A stretch of DNA of 64,000 bases. It comes from Planctomycetaceae bacterium. GTDB lineage: Bacteria; Planctomycetota; Planctomycetia; Planctomycetales; Planctomycetaceae. The first letter of the stretch is position 1; each line of letters opens with the position of its first letter. The position numbers and the translations under genes are program-made. The notes beneath the pieces were generated by a model that saw nothing but the letters and a program-made list of their open reading frames with translations, had not been told where the DNA came from and searched no databases. The stretch is from positions 186,001 to 250,000 of the forward strand of contig JAWKTX010000004.1 in NCBI GenBank assembly GCA_041398825.1, written 5' to 3'. Below are positions 37,719-47,040 of this stretch, piece after piece.

Positions 37719-40307
37719 TCAGTTGGTTGGTTGCTCCATGAGGTGGCGAATTTTGGTGGTCAACGCATTGGCCGGGAATGGCTTGGAGAGGAACGCTTCT
37801 TTTTTTCCCTTCATATCACTACTCTCGGGTTGGTTTTCGGCGTATCCGCTCACAAAAAGTACTGGTAGTTCAGGCTGTCGTTTCCGAAGTTGCCTGGCGA
37901 GTTCGCGGCCATCAATATCCGGCATACTTAAGTCGGTGACGAGAAGACAAATATCCTGCTTGCCTTCGGACATCAGGGAAATGGCCTCCGCACTATTCGC
38001 AGCCGTCAGCACATCATAGCCATGCCGTCGAAGCACATAATGGCAGTAGTCCTGGACTGCCGGTTCGTCTTCAACCAGCAGTATAGTGCCCGTCCCAGCC
38101 GTTGGTGGAGCCATTTCCGGCTTCGTTGACGACGTGGGAGTTCCGGTCGATATGGGTAAATAGACAACAAACGTAGCGCCGGCGGTTCCACTCTGGACGT
38201 CGATTTGTCCGCCAGCCTGCGTGACGATTCCATGAACGACGGAAAGTCCAAGCCCCGTTCCTTTTCCCCTGGGTTTTGTAGAATAGAACGGTTCAAAGAG
38301 GCGGACTCTGCTTGTTTCATCAAGGCCCACACCGGAATCTGCTACCGTTATCGTCGCAAATCGACCTTCGGAAAGTTCCCCCGTTGTCAGTAAGAGCGAC
38401 GAGGGAAGTTCGCAGGTTTGAATGTGGACTCTCAGGATTCCGCCGGCCGACATGGCATCGCGGGCATTGACGCAAAGATTCAGCAATACCTGATCCATTT
38501 GCACAGGATCAATATCCACATAGCAGGATTCCTCAGGAGTATCGAATTGGACATGAATGTCAGGACCGGCGATTCGGACGATGATCGCTTCGATCCGTGA
38601 GACCCATTCGACCAGGTCGATCGTCTGAGGTTCGACGACCGCTTTTCTGCTGAAGACAAGCAACTGAGAGACTAAAGCGGCCGCTCGGGTTCCAGCTTCA
38701 TTGATGGCATGGACGTGTTCGATTGCAGCATTGTGTTCGATTGCAGCATTGTGTTCGATTGCAGCATTGTCTTCTTCCAGCGTTGACAGCAATAGTTCAC
38801 TGAATCCGTTAATAACAGTCAGCAGATTGTTGAAATCGTGTGCTACTCCTCCGGCCAGACGTCCGATGGCCTCCATCTTCTGCGATTGCACCAGATCCGC
38901 TTCCAGTTGCTTTCGAGCCGTCATATCCAGCAACCAGCCAATGATCTGACGTGGCCTGCCGTCTGCCTCCCTGTAGAGAATGGTCTCTCTGGAAAGACAC
39001 CAAATCCACCGGCCATCCCCTGTCTGCAGACGATACTCGTACTCGTAAACTTCGCTGTCTGATGATTCAATTCGACGTTGCCAGTATGCTTTCAGTTGAG
39101 CGACGTCATCCGGATGCACCTGTTGTCGAAATCTTTTCAGTGCCAGACCTGAGGGGGCATCAACATCAAATCCGGTAATCTGCGCGAAGACGGGATTGAC
39201 GTAAGTCATCGATTTGGAAGGAACGTCGTAGACGTAGAGGCCATTGGGAGAAGAAGACAGAATCGCCTTCGAGTACTCCTCACGCCTTGCAAGCTCAAGC
39301 TCCGTGCATTTGCGGTTGGTAATGTCGATCGTGATTCCAATCAGCCTTGCCTTTCCGTCATCATCCACAATGTTTTGCCCACGCGACATCATCCAGCGGA
39401 CACCGTGAATTGCGTGGTTGATTCGAAATTCGGCTTCAAACTCCTGGTGCGATTCAATGGACTGCGTAAACGCGTTCTCAAGCATTTCCCGATCATCCGG
39501 GTGAACGATGGCAATTGAATTCTCATAGACCATGACAGTCTCGGGATCCACATTCCAGAGTTCGTACATTTCGGGCGACCACCAGGCAATGCCACTTGTT
39601 AAATCCCAGTCCCAGGTACCGCCGATGGCAGCATTCGTCGCCAGTCGAAGTCTGCGTTCGCTGCACTGCAGTTGCTGCAGAATCCGGGTGGACTCAGTGA
39701 TGTCGCGAGACACCCCAACAACACCCGCGATTCTTCCATCAACCGTCCGGTACGCAGATTTGATCGCGTGAAAAGTGCGCACACCGTAGGCAGTATTGAG
39801 CACAACTTCAGAGGTCTGGGCTTCACCCGTTTCTATGACCTTCAAGTCAACCGCCTCCATTTTGGCTGCGGTAGCCTGCCCAAAAAAGTCCACGTCCTTC
39901 TGGCCAAACGCATCTTCTGCCGTCCTGCCAACAACCTCCAAAGCGGCGGAGTTAAATAATATGTAGCGTCCGTTCAGGTCCTTGGCAAAAATAACGTCGG
40001 TCGTATTGTTAATCACTGCTCGCAGAAGCGAGTTCACCTTCTCCGTCTGACTGACGTGCCTCACAAGAAGCCAGTAAATGAGTCCGCCGGACAAAGTGAC
40101 GTACAGGAAACCCTTTGTTGAGCTGTAAAGGAAGGTTTGAATACTCGCGAGATCGGAAAGCACAAGTGTCAGATCAGAAAACAGAATCCACATAAATCCA
40201 AAAAGAAGGTAGTAGATGACGATCTGAACGGGCACCCTGGCAGGCATCAACAAGGGAATGGCCCGCCTAGATTCAGCGTTTTCGCGATGGTCTTGTTGTG
40301 TCTGCAT
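37719..40307 (-). CDS. Membrane PAS hybrid histidine kinase with C-terminal receiver
   Basis: 862 residues from ATG 40307 (AGGACG upstream; a 21-residue longer form is possible). Two membrane helices lie near residues 28-50 and 65-83. Three PAS domains follow (about 90-205, 215-335, 345-465), then the HisKA box GGVAHDFNNLL with His490 and the ATPase (GVGLDETSR, GKGTGLGLSVV), and the receiver (ILLVEDEPAVQDY, LLVTDLSMPDIDG with the phospho-acceptor Asp, and FVSGYAE). It probably senses a signal in the cytosol or membrane and has no adjacent partner. Residues 514-531 hold a triple NAAIEH repeat. Confidence 0.88.
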   Translation of the reverse strand: MQTQQDHRENAESRRAIPLLMPARVPVQIVIYYLLFGFMWILFSDLTLVLSDLASIQTFLYSSTKGFLYVTLSGGLIYWLLVRHVSQTEKVNSLLRAVINNTTDVIFAKDLNGRYILFNSAALEVVGRTAEDAFGQKDVDFFGQATAAKMEAVDLKVIETGEAQTSEVVLNTAYGVRTFHAIKSAYRTVDGRIAGVVGVSRDITESTRILQQLQCSERRLRLATNAAIGGTWDWDLTSGIAWWSPEMYELWNVDPETVMVYENSIAIVHPDDREMLENAFTQSIESHQEFEAEFRINHAIHGVRWMMSRGQNIVDDDGKARLIGITIDITNRKCTELELARREEYSKAILSSSPNGLYVYDVPSKSMTYVNPVFAQITGFDVDAPSGLALKRFRQQVHPDDVAQLKAYWQRRIESSDSEVYEYEYRLQTGDGRWIWCLSRETILYREADGRPRQIIGWLLDMTARKQLEADLVQSQKMEAIGRLAGGVAHDFNNLLTVINGFSELLLSTLEEDNAAIEHNAAIEHNAAIEHVHAINEAGTRAAALVSQLLVFSRKAVVEPQTIDLVEWVSRIEAIIVRIAGPDIHVQFDTPEESCYVDIDPVQMDQVLLNLCVNARDAMSAGGILRVHIQTCELPSSLLLTTGELSEGRFATITVADSGVGLDETSRVRLFEPFYSTKPRGKGTGLGLSVVHGIVTQAGGQIDVQSGTAGATFVVYLPISTGTPTSSTKPEMAPPTAGTGTILLVEDEPAVQDYCHYVLRRHGYDVLTAANSAEAISLMSEGKQDICLLVTDLSMPDIDGRELARQLRKRQPELPVLFVSGYAENQPESSDMKGKKEAFLSKPFPANALTTKIRHLMEQPTN
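38715..38768 (-). repeat. Three perfect tandem copies of an 18-bp unit inside the kinase gene
   Basis: The unit GTGTTCGATTGCAGCATT occurs at 38715-38732, 38733-38750 and 38751-38768, with no substitutions. On the minus strand it encodes NAAIEH repeated three times, in frame, directly after the HisKA phosphorylation helix. The lack of any drift suggests a recent in-frame expansion, possibly variable between strains. Confidence 0.9.
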
Positions 40308-40533
40308 CGAAATCGTCCTGCGATGTATCCTCGACTTTTCGTGCGGCAGGTGTAAAACGCAATCGTTCAAATGCAGTGCGTTTCTGCTCCGGATAACAAT
40401 TTCCTGAATCTCGCGACAGGTGCGGATGAATCATGGGGAGGCTGACACGCTGTGCCCCGGAATTGACAGAGCCATAAGAGACCAGTCCGGAAAGAGCGAT
40501 CGCACGATGAGTCACGGAACCGGACCTCGCACA

Positions 40534-41838
40534 TCAAACCTCCGCCAGTGGTTCTGAAGCGTCACCAAACGATGAAAGCTTTAACCCCGTTTTCTGTAGC
40601 ATTGACAGGTAAAGCCGGCACATTTGTCGGTTCTCCTGCTCCCGATAATTCAGAACCCGACCTCCCTGAATCTGGCCGCCTCCACCCCCAACCAGGACAA
40701 CGGGAAGCTGCGTCGCGTCGTGCCCACCATTCATCATGCTGGAGCACATCAGCAGCATCGAATTATCCAAAGCCGATCGTTCGCCTTCCTGAATCCGATC
40801 GAGCTTGCCGGCAATATACGACAGCTGCTGCAGGAAGAACTGATTCACTTTCAGCCAGTCGTCGGTATCGGAGTGCGAAAGCAGATGGTGGATCATGTAG
40901 TCCACACCCAGATTTGGAAAACGCAGTGACGAATGGTCATTATTCAGCTTCAATGTGCACACGCGAGTCGCGTCGGTTTGAAACGCAAGGACAAGGATGT
41001 CGCACATAAGCTTCATGTGTTCTGCGATGTCCTGAGGAATCCCATCTGCAGGCCGCGGCATGTTGGGGCCACTAAGAGTCGGCCGCCATCCCTGCAGCTC
41101 ACCGCGTTTTCCCGATTGTTCAATTCGTACTTCGACCTCCCGAACCGATTCGAGATACTCATCCAGTTTGCGCTGGTCGGACGCGCTGATCGTACGCCGT
41201 AGATCCTGTGCGTCTGCAAGGACAGCATCCAAAACGCTTTTATCCCCCCGACGCACGTCGTCTTTAAACAATCGATCGAAGGCCAGAGCAGGATAAACCT
41301 CCAGCGGAGTTGGAGAAGTCGGCGACGACCAGGAAATGTGCGAGCTGTAAAGCATGGAATAGTTCTTGTGAACGGAGGGATTGGCTTTCTCGCATCCCAG
41401 CACAAGACTTGGCACCTTCGTCGTATGACCAAAATTCTGCGCAATTACCTGATCAACACTTGTACCCGATCTGATTTCTCCGCCAGCGGCCAGAGGAGCC
41501 CCCGACAACAGGTTACCCGTTTGAGAACTGTGAATGTTCCCTTTCAGGGCCTCCGCGTTATAGAGCCCTTTAATGAAAAGCATCCGTTCTCGGAACGGTT
41601 GCAGTGGTTCCAGAACCTTCCCCAGTTTCAGCGATTCGCCATCCGGTTCAGCCCACCATTCACGTCCATGGAATCCATTGCCGGCGAATAGAATGGCTGT
41701 TCGGACCGGAGCAGAACTACCGGGATTCCTGGATTGGGCAGACTGATCCCCCCATACACTCATCGACTCAAACCAGGGTAATGCCATGGTGACGCCCAGG
41801 CCACGCAGCATTCTGCGACGGGAAAACAGATGTGGCAT
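40534..41838 (-). CDS. DUF1552 family protein with Tat-type signal
   Basis: 434 residues. The N-terminus FSRRRMLRGLGVTMALPW is a twin-arginine export signal. The body carries the DUF1552 pattern (GNGFHGREWW, IKGLYNAEALKGNIHSS, GTSVDQVIAQNFG, LLMCSSMMNGG), which also resembles DUF1501-like sulfatase folds. These proteins occur in planctomycetes, usually beside a DUF1588/1592-type cytochrome partner; no such partner is present here. Function is unknown. It begins at ATG 41838. Confidence 0.85.
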   Translation of the reverse strand: MPHLFSRRRMLRGLGVTMALPWFESMSVWGDQSAQSRNPGSSAPVRTAILFAGNGFHGREWWAEPDGESLKLGKVLEPLQPFRERMLFIKGLYNAEALKGNIHSSQTGNLLSGAPLAAGGEIRSGTSVDQVIAQNFGHTTKVPSLVLGCEKANPSVHKNYSMLYSSHISWSSPTSPTPLEVYPALAFDRLFKDDVRRGDKSVLDAVLADAQDLRRTISASDQRKLDEYLESVREVEVRIEQSGKRGELQGWRPTLSGPNMPRPADGIPQDIAEHMKLMCDILVLAFQTDATRVCTLKLNNDHSSLRFPNLGVDYMIHHLLSHSDTDDWLKVNQFFLQQLSYIAGKLDRIQEGERSALDNSMLLMCSSMMNGGHDATQLPVVLVGGGGGQIQGGRVLNYREQENRQMCRLYLSMLQKTGLKLSSFGDASEPLAEV

Positions 41839-41933
41839 GGTTTCACTCCTCTGAATGCAATTGCACGACTCTGGTCGATCAGGTGGGAATACTTGAATCT
41901 GGCGGAAACACGGGCGGGACCTTCGAGCCTACT

Positions 41934-42845
41934 CTATCGATGCTGGCGCAGGAGTTCTATCCCATTGTGATGTCCGTTATGGTGAAATGCAGGAAGCTGA
42001 TGGAAGGTACAGCCAGAAGCAGATCCGATCTGGAGCTGCAGGTTATCTGTCGTAGTGGTAGCTTCCGGCAGGTGTTTTGCCGCGATCGCCAGAACGGGGG
42101 CATGCAACAGGCCGTTGGATGCAAGAACGCTGGTTTTCCTGAACGGCAACTCCTCACCGCGGCACGTCGTCACTTTGCCGCCCGCTTCTTCGACCAGAAG
42201 CCGACCAGCAGCGAAGTCCCATGGAGACAGCTGATATTCGAAATAAGCGCCGTAGCAGCCCATCGCAACCTGCGCCAAATCCAGAGACGCTGTCCCGAAC
42301 CGACGGACTCCGTGAATCTGCTGCCGGAAGCAATCCTCAACTGCTGCAAGCGTCGCCTCCATCATCGCTCCCCGATCATAGTAGAAACCAATTCCAATCA
42401 ATGAATCAGACATCGATTGTTGCAATCCAACATGAATAGCCTTGCCATTCCATGTTGCGCCGTTGCCTGATTCGGCAAGAAAGAGATCTTCGCGAATTGG
42501 ATTCCAGATGACGCCGCAAACAGGTTTTTGTTGGCGATAGTAGGCAATGGAAACAGCAAAGTGCGGGATATGATGGGCGAAATTTGTGGTTCCATCGAGC
42601 GGGTCGATGATCCACAAATGTTCGGCAGTCGTATCACCGCTGGTTTCCTCTTCACCTAACAGGCTGTGTGTTGGAAAGTGACTGCGAATGACTTCGACTA
42701 TCTTCCGCTCGGCATTGACGTCCGCATCAGAAACAAGATCCGCAACGCCTTTGTTACGCATCGTGACGCCATTGTAGAAATAGTCGGCGAGGATCTGGCC
42801 ACCCTGTCGAGCAGCATCCAGTGCAATTGTGATTTCAGATGTCAT
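41934..42845 (-). CDS. Inositol-1-monophosphatase family phosphatase
   Basis: A 303-residue magnesium-dependent phosphatase. All three family signatures are present: GEEETSG near residue 65, the metal-binding IDPLDGTTNFAHH near residue 80, and SPWDFAAGRLLVEEAGG near residue 205. It could hydrolyse inositol monophosphate or a related sugar phosphate such as histidinol phosphate; the sequence alone does not decide. The C-terminal tail (after residue 255) is unusual, His-rich (AFHHNGHHNG) and possibly non-homologous. It starts at ATG 42845. Confidence 0.88.
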   Translation of the reverse strand: MTSEITIALDAARQGGQILADYFYNGVTMRNKGVADLVSDADVNAERKIVEVIRSHFPTHSLLGEEETSGDTTAEHLWIIDPLDGTTNFAHHIPHFAVSIAYYRQQKPVCGVIWNPIREDLFLAESGNGATWNGKAIHVGLQQSMSDSLIGIGFYYDRGAMMEATLAAVEDCFRQQIHGVRRFGTASLDLAQVAMGCYGAYFEYQLSPWDFAAGRLLVEEAGGKVTTCRGEELPFRKTSVLASNGLLHAPVLAIAAKHLPEATTTTDNLQLQIGSASGCTFHQLPAFHHNGHHNGIELLRQHR

Positions 42846-43361
42846 GGGAGGCTTTGGATTCTATGGAGTCTGCGTGGTTCACCCGGAATGGAGTGTGTCA
42901 GGTCATTCATGATTTCGCATCCCGGTCGGCGCAATTTTCAAAGTTGAAGAATCCCTCGCAGGAGGCCTCAACGATGAAATCCGAGCTTTCTGCCAAATCG
43001 GCCGGCCAAATCCCTGCTTCGAGGGGCTTCCGAGACAAACCGTCACAAAACCAGGGGGATTTGCCGATTTGCCTTAAAGCAATTGCAACGCTCGTAATAT
43101 GGATAATAATGTCCCTCATGGCTAAAATGCGAACGCGGGAACCATGTATTTCAGCAGGACTTCCCTGACTTGCCGGTGGATGCGTCTTCAGAAAGTGTAT
43201 CCCTGCAAACCAGCAGGAAAACTGTCAGGCCAGAGCTGAACCCTGGTGAGTCTCGAAACCGCAACCAAACGACTGAGTTCCCCCAAACGCTTCGGAAATG
43301 ACCATACAACCAGCCGATCGACCATGAAGCTGACTTTGCACGATGAACTCGGATCTTCCAT
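42846..43361. other. Intergenic stretch between divergent genes
   Basis: About 515 bases upstream of both the phosphatase (minus) and the protease (plus). No convincing gene, hairpin or repeat was seen. It should contain promoters for both. Confidence 0.5.
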
Positions 43362-45257
43362 ATGACCGTTGAAGTTAACTGCCGAAGTTGCCACTACAGA
43401 TTTCACGTCAACGATGAATATGCGGGCAAACTTATTCGGTGCCCGGAATGTCGCATCGCTGTCGCCGTGCCCAAAATTGGCTCCCCTGCCCGCGGCGTCA
43501 AATCCGAGGAACGGACGTCGCAGGAAGTTCCGTCAGTTCGACTGAGCCAGCCAATGCGTTCGGCGTCAGCGCCTGTGAGGTCCGTTCAGCGTCCGCCGGA
43601 TCGCGTCAGGCCGGATCCATCCCGATACCGCCAGATGAGCAACCAGCGAACGATCATGTTGACTGCGGCAGGTGTGGTACTGCTGGGCCTGGTCCTGATT
43701 GCGGGCTACATGCTGGGGCAAAGTGGCAATGCTTCTGACGATCCGATTGCAGACGGAAATCCGAGCGTAGACGACGGCCTGCATGACAACCCGGCAATGG
43801 CGGAAGCAAACACGGCACATCAGGAACCAAACGATCGAGAGCCATCAACCGTGGCTGGAAACGGGACTATCGAGGAGGCGTTTCCGGCCCCTGGCCCGGC
43901 AGTCACCGCAGCAGATCAGCCAGTTGTCGCAAATCCCGGCTATGATGGGGCGGCGTTTGCAGGCAATTCGACAGCCATCGCGGCGTCACCCGGAAACCCA
44001 GGCACTCCACCGATCAATCCATCCGTGGATTTCGAATCACAAGACCGGACTGTGATGCCTGCTGTTCCCGCATTCACCGATGGCCAACCATCGGCTCCTG
44101 ACCAGCCCTCGATCGAAAATCAGCCGCAAACAGAACGCCGAGAGCTGAACCTTGCCGACCTGATCGAGAAAGTCCAGCCGTCTGTGGTGCGCGTGGATGT
44201 CGATTCCGTCCAGGGTTCCGGACATGGCAGCGGCTTTGTAATCGATGCCGCGGGGATTATTGTGACGAACTACCACGTCGTTGAAGGCGCGACCAAAGCG
44301 ATCGTGTGTTTCAAAAACGGCGACAAGATTCCTGTTGACGGATTCCTGTACCTCAGCGCGCAGAAAGACATCGCCATTCTGAAGATCAACCCGAATGCCG
44401 GGAATCATCCACTTCAGGCAATTCAGTTGTCTCCGTCTGCACCTCGACAAGGTACCAGTGTCGCAGCGCTTGGAGCACCTTATGGACTGGACTTCACTGT
44501 CAGTGAAGGGATCATCAGCGCTGTTCGCCTTGCGGCAGAACTGAAAGAATCCATCGGTTTTGATGATCACGAAGGGACGTGGATTCAAACGACGTCCCCG
44601 ATTTCACCCGGAAACAGCGGCGGCCCGCTGGTTGATCGATTCGGCGATGTCGTGGCAATCAATACCATCACAATGGTCGTTGGGCAGAACCTGAATTTTG
44701 GCATCTCCGCTGAAGATATCCGGCAGGGAATGTTTCAAATGCTGAGCTCACCGATGCCGGTCTCACCCACGAGTGCACCAGTTCGGGGACATGTGGCCGA
44801 ACCATCTGAAAATGGAGAACTCGTCGACGCTGTTGGTACCGAACGTGCCCTTCAGCTCATGAAGTCGCTGAAGACGTTTCGGGTGCTGCGGGTTGCGAAA
44901 TCTTACGATGTGTTGGGAACAGTGCTGACACACGTGAACTCAGAAGCTCGCGATGCGCTGTCGAAAGCCGGACTCAGAGAATCCGTCGCCGCAAATGCGA
45001 TGCTTCTGATTATGGTCAACCAACAATCGGCAGGCACCGGAAGTCGTTTGATTCTCAAGTCACAACTGCTGGTGGAGCAACGTGTGGCAGGGCAGGAGCA
45101 ACTGGTGATGATTTGGGAACAAACCGAAGAAGTTGGCGGTATCAGCGATCAGGCCCTGTTCTCCGGAGTGTTGCCCTCCAACCTGAAAAAGAACATAGAG
45201 AAGTACTTCCGAAATCTGCGTGTTGAAATCGCAAAAGCCCAGAAAAGCTCCGAGTAG
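43362..45257 (+). CDS. Membrane-anchored trypsin-like (DegP/HtrA-type) serine protease with N-terminal zinc ribbon
   Basis: A 631-residue protein. An N-terminal zinc ribbon with CRSCHYRF and CPECRIAV is followed by a disordered linker and one membrane helix near residues 97-119 (TAAGVVLLGLVLIAGYM). A long low-complexity Pro/Ala/Asn segment leads to the protease domain: catalytic His in TNYHVVEG, Asp in QKDIAIL and Ser in SPGNSGGPLVD. No PDZ domain is obvious; the C-terminal 150 residues form an unassigned alpha/beta domain. The zinc ribbon probably lies in the cytosol and the protease outside. Confidence 0.85.
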   Translation: MTVEVNCRSCHYRFHVNDEYAGKLIRCPECRIAVAVPKIGSPARGVKSEERTSQEVPSVRLSQPMRSASAPVRSVQRPPDRVRPDPSRYRQMSNQRTIMLTAAGVVLLGLVLIAGYMLGQSGNASDDPIADGNPSVDDGLHDNPAMAEANTAHQEPNDREPSTVAGNGTIEEAFPAPGPAVTAADQPVVANPGYDGAAFAGNSTAIAASPGNPGTPPINPSVDFESQDRTVMPAVPAFTDGQPSAPDQPSIENQPQTERRELNLADLIEKVQPSVVRVDVDSVQGSGHGSGFVIDAAGIIVTNYHVVEGATKAIVCFKNGDKIPVDGFLYLSAQKDIAILKINPNAGNHPLQAIQLSPSAPRQGTSVAALGAPYGLDFTVSEGIISAVRLAAELKESIGFDDHEGTWIQTTSPISPGNSGGPLVDRFGDVVAINTITMVVGQNLNFGISAEDIRQGMFQMLSSPMPVSPTSAPVRGHVAEPSENGELVDAVGTERALQLMKSLKTFRVLRVAKSYDVLGTVLTHVNSEARDALSKAGLRESVAANAMLLIMVNQQSAGTGSRLILKSQLLVEQRVAGQEQLVMIWEQTEEVGGISDQALFSGVLPSNLKKNIEKYFRNLRVEIAKAQKSSE

Positions 45258-45579
45258 TCTCCTGCTCGGAGAGAGCCGGATTATGCACGGTCCCCTCCAT
45301 CGCATCCCTGCCTGCACTTCATGTGTGTAACGACCTTGCGCAGCGACTGCTGTCGTGCTGAAGTGTATCCATTCAGAAAGATGTTCAGCCGACTTCAACG
45401 GCGATGCCCTTTTGAGCTTAACGTTAAGGGCAAGCAAATCAGATTTCTTTGGTAACACCGCCGACAGAAATTCGCTTTAACGTGGTAGAGCCCGAATGCA
45501 AACGTGTACTCGGGTCACTCATCCCCGCGTTCAAACGTCGCGTTTGAACGGCCCCTCTACCATCGAAAGGGACATCATC
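45258..45579. other. Gap holding a two-stem structure before the 125-residue protein
   Basis: A 320-base stretch without a gene. A short CTCCGAG/CTCGGAG stem (45248-45254 with 45265-45271) follows the protease stop and could be a weak terminator. The prominent paired element at 45483-45562 is listed separately. Confidence 0.5.
45483..45562 (+). promoter_or_regulatory. Structured 5' leader with a perfect 10-bp hairpin
   Basis: A perfect inverted repeat CGTTCAAACG (45528-45537) and CGTTTGAACG (45541-45550) with a 3-base loop is enclosed by a second stem, TGGTAGAG (45483-45490) with CTCTACCA (45555-45562). The ribosome-binding AAAGGG of the next gene begins four bases after the outer stem, so the fold could influence translation start or act as a transcription attenuator. 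Pairing is seen; function is inferred. Confidence 0.5.
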
Positions 45580-45957
45580 ATGTGGATCCTACGATTAGCA
45601 GCTCTTACAATCGTTGCCTGTTCCGCACCATTGCAGGCTCAGGAATTTGCTACGCTTTCCAATACCTACCATGTCGAGGTCCGAATCGAACACTGGCGGA
45701 TAGGGTCCGGCGGCTGGTCCACGCAATATACGACGACAGATCCAGACGAAGCCGAGCTTGTCCTGACATTGTTCGAAATTGCAATGGAATCCGGAGAACT
45801 CAACAGCATCCTTGGCCTCAGTTGGGAATGGATCATCACAGACGTGAGGATTCGGACGGAATACCCACAGCAATTGACGGAGCCTGTGATTCAATCTCCG
45901 ATCAGAAGATATCGTGCCGCCTATACCGCTCCGCAATACGGATACCCACAGCCGTAG
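45580..45957 (+). CDS. Small secreted hypothetical protein
   Basis: 125 residues from ATG 45580, with AAAGGG eight bases upstream. MWILRLAALTIVACSAPLQAQE is a clear signal peptide, so it is exported. The mature part is short and rich in Tyr, Trp and Thr (HVEVRIEHWRIGSGGW, LGLSWEWIITDVRIR) and ends in a Tyr/Pro-rich tail (YTAPQYGYPQP). I recognise no family. A stable RNA fold lies in its leader. Confidence 0.6.
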   Translation: MWILRLAALTIVACSAPLQAQEFATLSNTYHVEVRIEHWRIGSGGWSTQYTTTDPDEAELVLTLFEIAMESGELNSILGLSWEWIITDVRIRTEYPQQLTEPVIQSPIRRYRAAYTAPQYGYPQP

Positions 45958-46338
45958 CCGTTGATGTTATGCAAGTCCCGGTTGGGGATCGCCCTGGCCG
46001 GGAGGCAAAAATTCGCAGTCACAATTTGACAGTTCTGCCCTCGATGCAAACTGGCTCTCACGTTCCTGCCAGCAATTCCACCTGGACAGGACAGAATCAA
46101 CGACCGGAACGACGGCTCCCATTGCCGCAGCAAGATTCGTCGATCTTGTTGCCAGTGATGCAAGCCACACAGCATCATTCCAATTCATCACCAGTGAATC
46201 GATCTGAGCCTGCGTCGCGAAGGATGGTGATGACCACGGTCGCTGTTTTTTCCGACGAAAGGCCCGACGACTCTTGTTCAACACGTGGTCCGCCTGCAGC
46301 TATTGCTTCTGAGGTTCGAGCTCCGGGCCATTGGCCTT
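45958..46338. other. Intergenic stretch without a supported gene
   Basis: About 380 bases. Open frames on both strands extend through it, but they have neither a credible start nor protein-like composition. Nothing else was recognised. Confidence 0.4.
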
Positions 46339-46373
46339 GAGTAGAGCAACCTCTTATTCGAGTTGCTCTACTC
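46339..46373 (-). terminator. 12-bp inverted repeat spanning the stop codon of the small coiled-coil gene
   Basis: GAGTAGAGCAAC (46339-46350) pairs with GTTGCTCTACTC (46362-46373) around an 11-base loop. The loop contains the stop codon (TAA at 46354-46356) and the right arm encodes the last codons. No U-run follows on the minus strand, so it may act as a bidirectional or processing signal rather than a classical terminator. Confidence 0.45.
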
Positions 46374-46638
46374 GAACAAGTAGCTGTTGAACGGTTCTCC
46401 GCAAGTCGTTGTCATTCATTTCAACGACATTGGGCCTGAGAGCGGCAGTCTTCTTGTCAAGTGCCGTGACTGCCGGATGTCTTGCTCCCAGTTTATCCAC
46501 CAACTGCTTCCGGTTCTCTTCCAATCTGGCGACCTCGGTTGCACCAGACTGAGGATTATTCTCTGCGGCCAACCGATCGGACAATGACAGAAATCCCAGG
46601 GCAATCCCCAGGCAAAGGATCGCAACTGAAGTACGCAT
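46354..46638 (-). CDS. Small secreted coiled-coil protein
   Basis: 94 residues from ATG 46638. The N-terminus (MRTSVAILCLGIALGFLSLS) is a signal peptide with cleavage near RLAAE. The rest is charged and helical with a heptad-like pattern (VARLEENRKQLVDKLGAR, RTVQQLLVRVEQLE), suggesting a short coiled coil. The family is not recognised. It is transcribed away from the upstream 45.6-kb secreted protein. Confidence 0.6.
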   Translation of the reverse strand: MRTSVAILCLGIALGFLSLSDRLAAENNPQSGATEVARLEENRKQLVDKLGARHPAVTALDKKTAALRPNVVEMNDNDLRRTVQQLLVRVEQLE

Positions 46639-47040
46639 GGTTGATTTCCTTCAAATTCCGAATGTGTTGTCCCAGGGGATTATGCAACATACACAGCACG
46701 GGGAAAGTGTAACATTACCCCTTAGCGGAGAAAACCCTCCAATGCTGAAGCCTCCCGAGCTCGCAACTCAGGTGCATCTTTTGTTATTCAACAGATTCTG
46801 CGCGATGGACGACGATTGTGTCGCCTGTGGGCCGGAACGTACGGGCGTCGTGTTACGGTTGCAGGCAAATCCTGGACGTAAGTCTCGCCCACCCAAAAGT
46901 GGTGTTAGCTGAATTGACTCTGAGCTGAGATTCGGTTTCAGGATTATTGAAGACGTATGTCTGGACTTAAGCCATGTAGAAACCTTCGAATTCCGAATCC
47001 ACTTAATGCGTTCCTCGGCCTGACCGCCATATTCAACGGA
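46639..47040. other. Intergenic stretch without a supported gene
   Basis: About 400 bases upstream of the small coiled-coil gene and downstream of the SRPBCC gene (both minus strand). I see no credible gene, repeat or structural RNA in it. Confidence 0.4.

Noticed and set aside
38715..38768. CRISPR-like repeat
   Set aside because: The three 18-bp units are directly adjacent with no spacers and are in frame within a kinase gene.
45504..46340. Plus-strand frame of 278 codons overlapping the small secreted protein
   Set aside because: Composition is Arg/Ser-rich, it lacks a convincing start, and it overlaps a better gene with signal peptide and ribosome-binding site.
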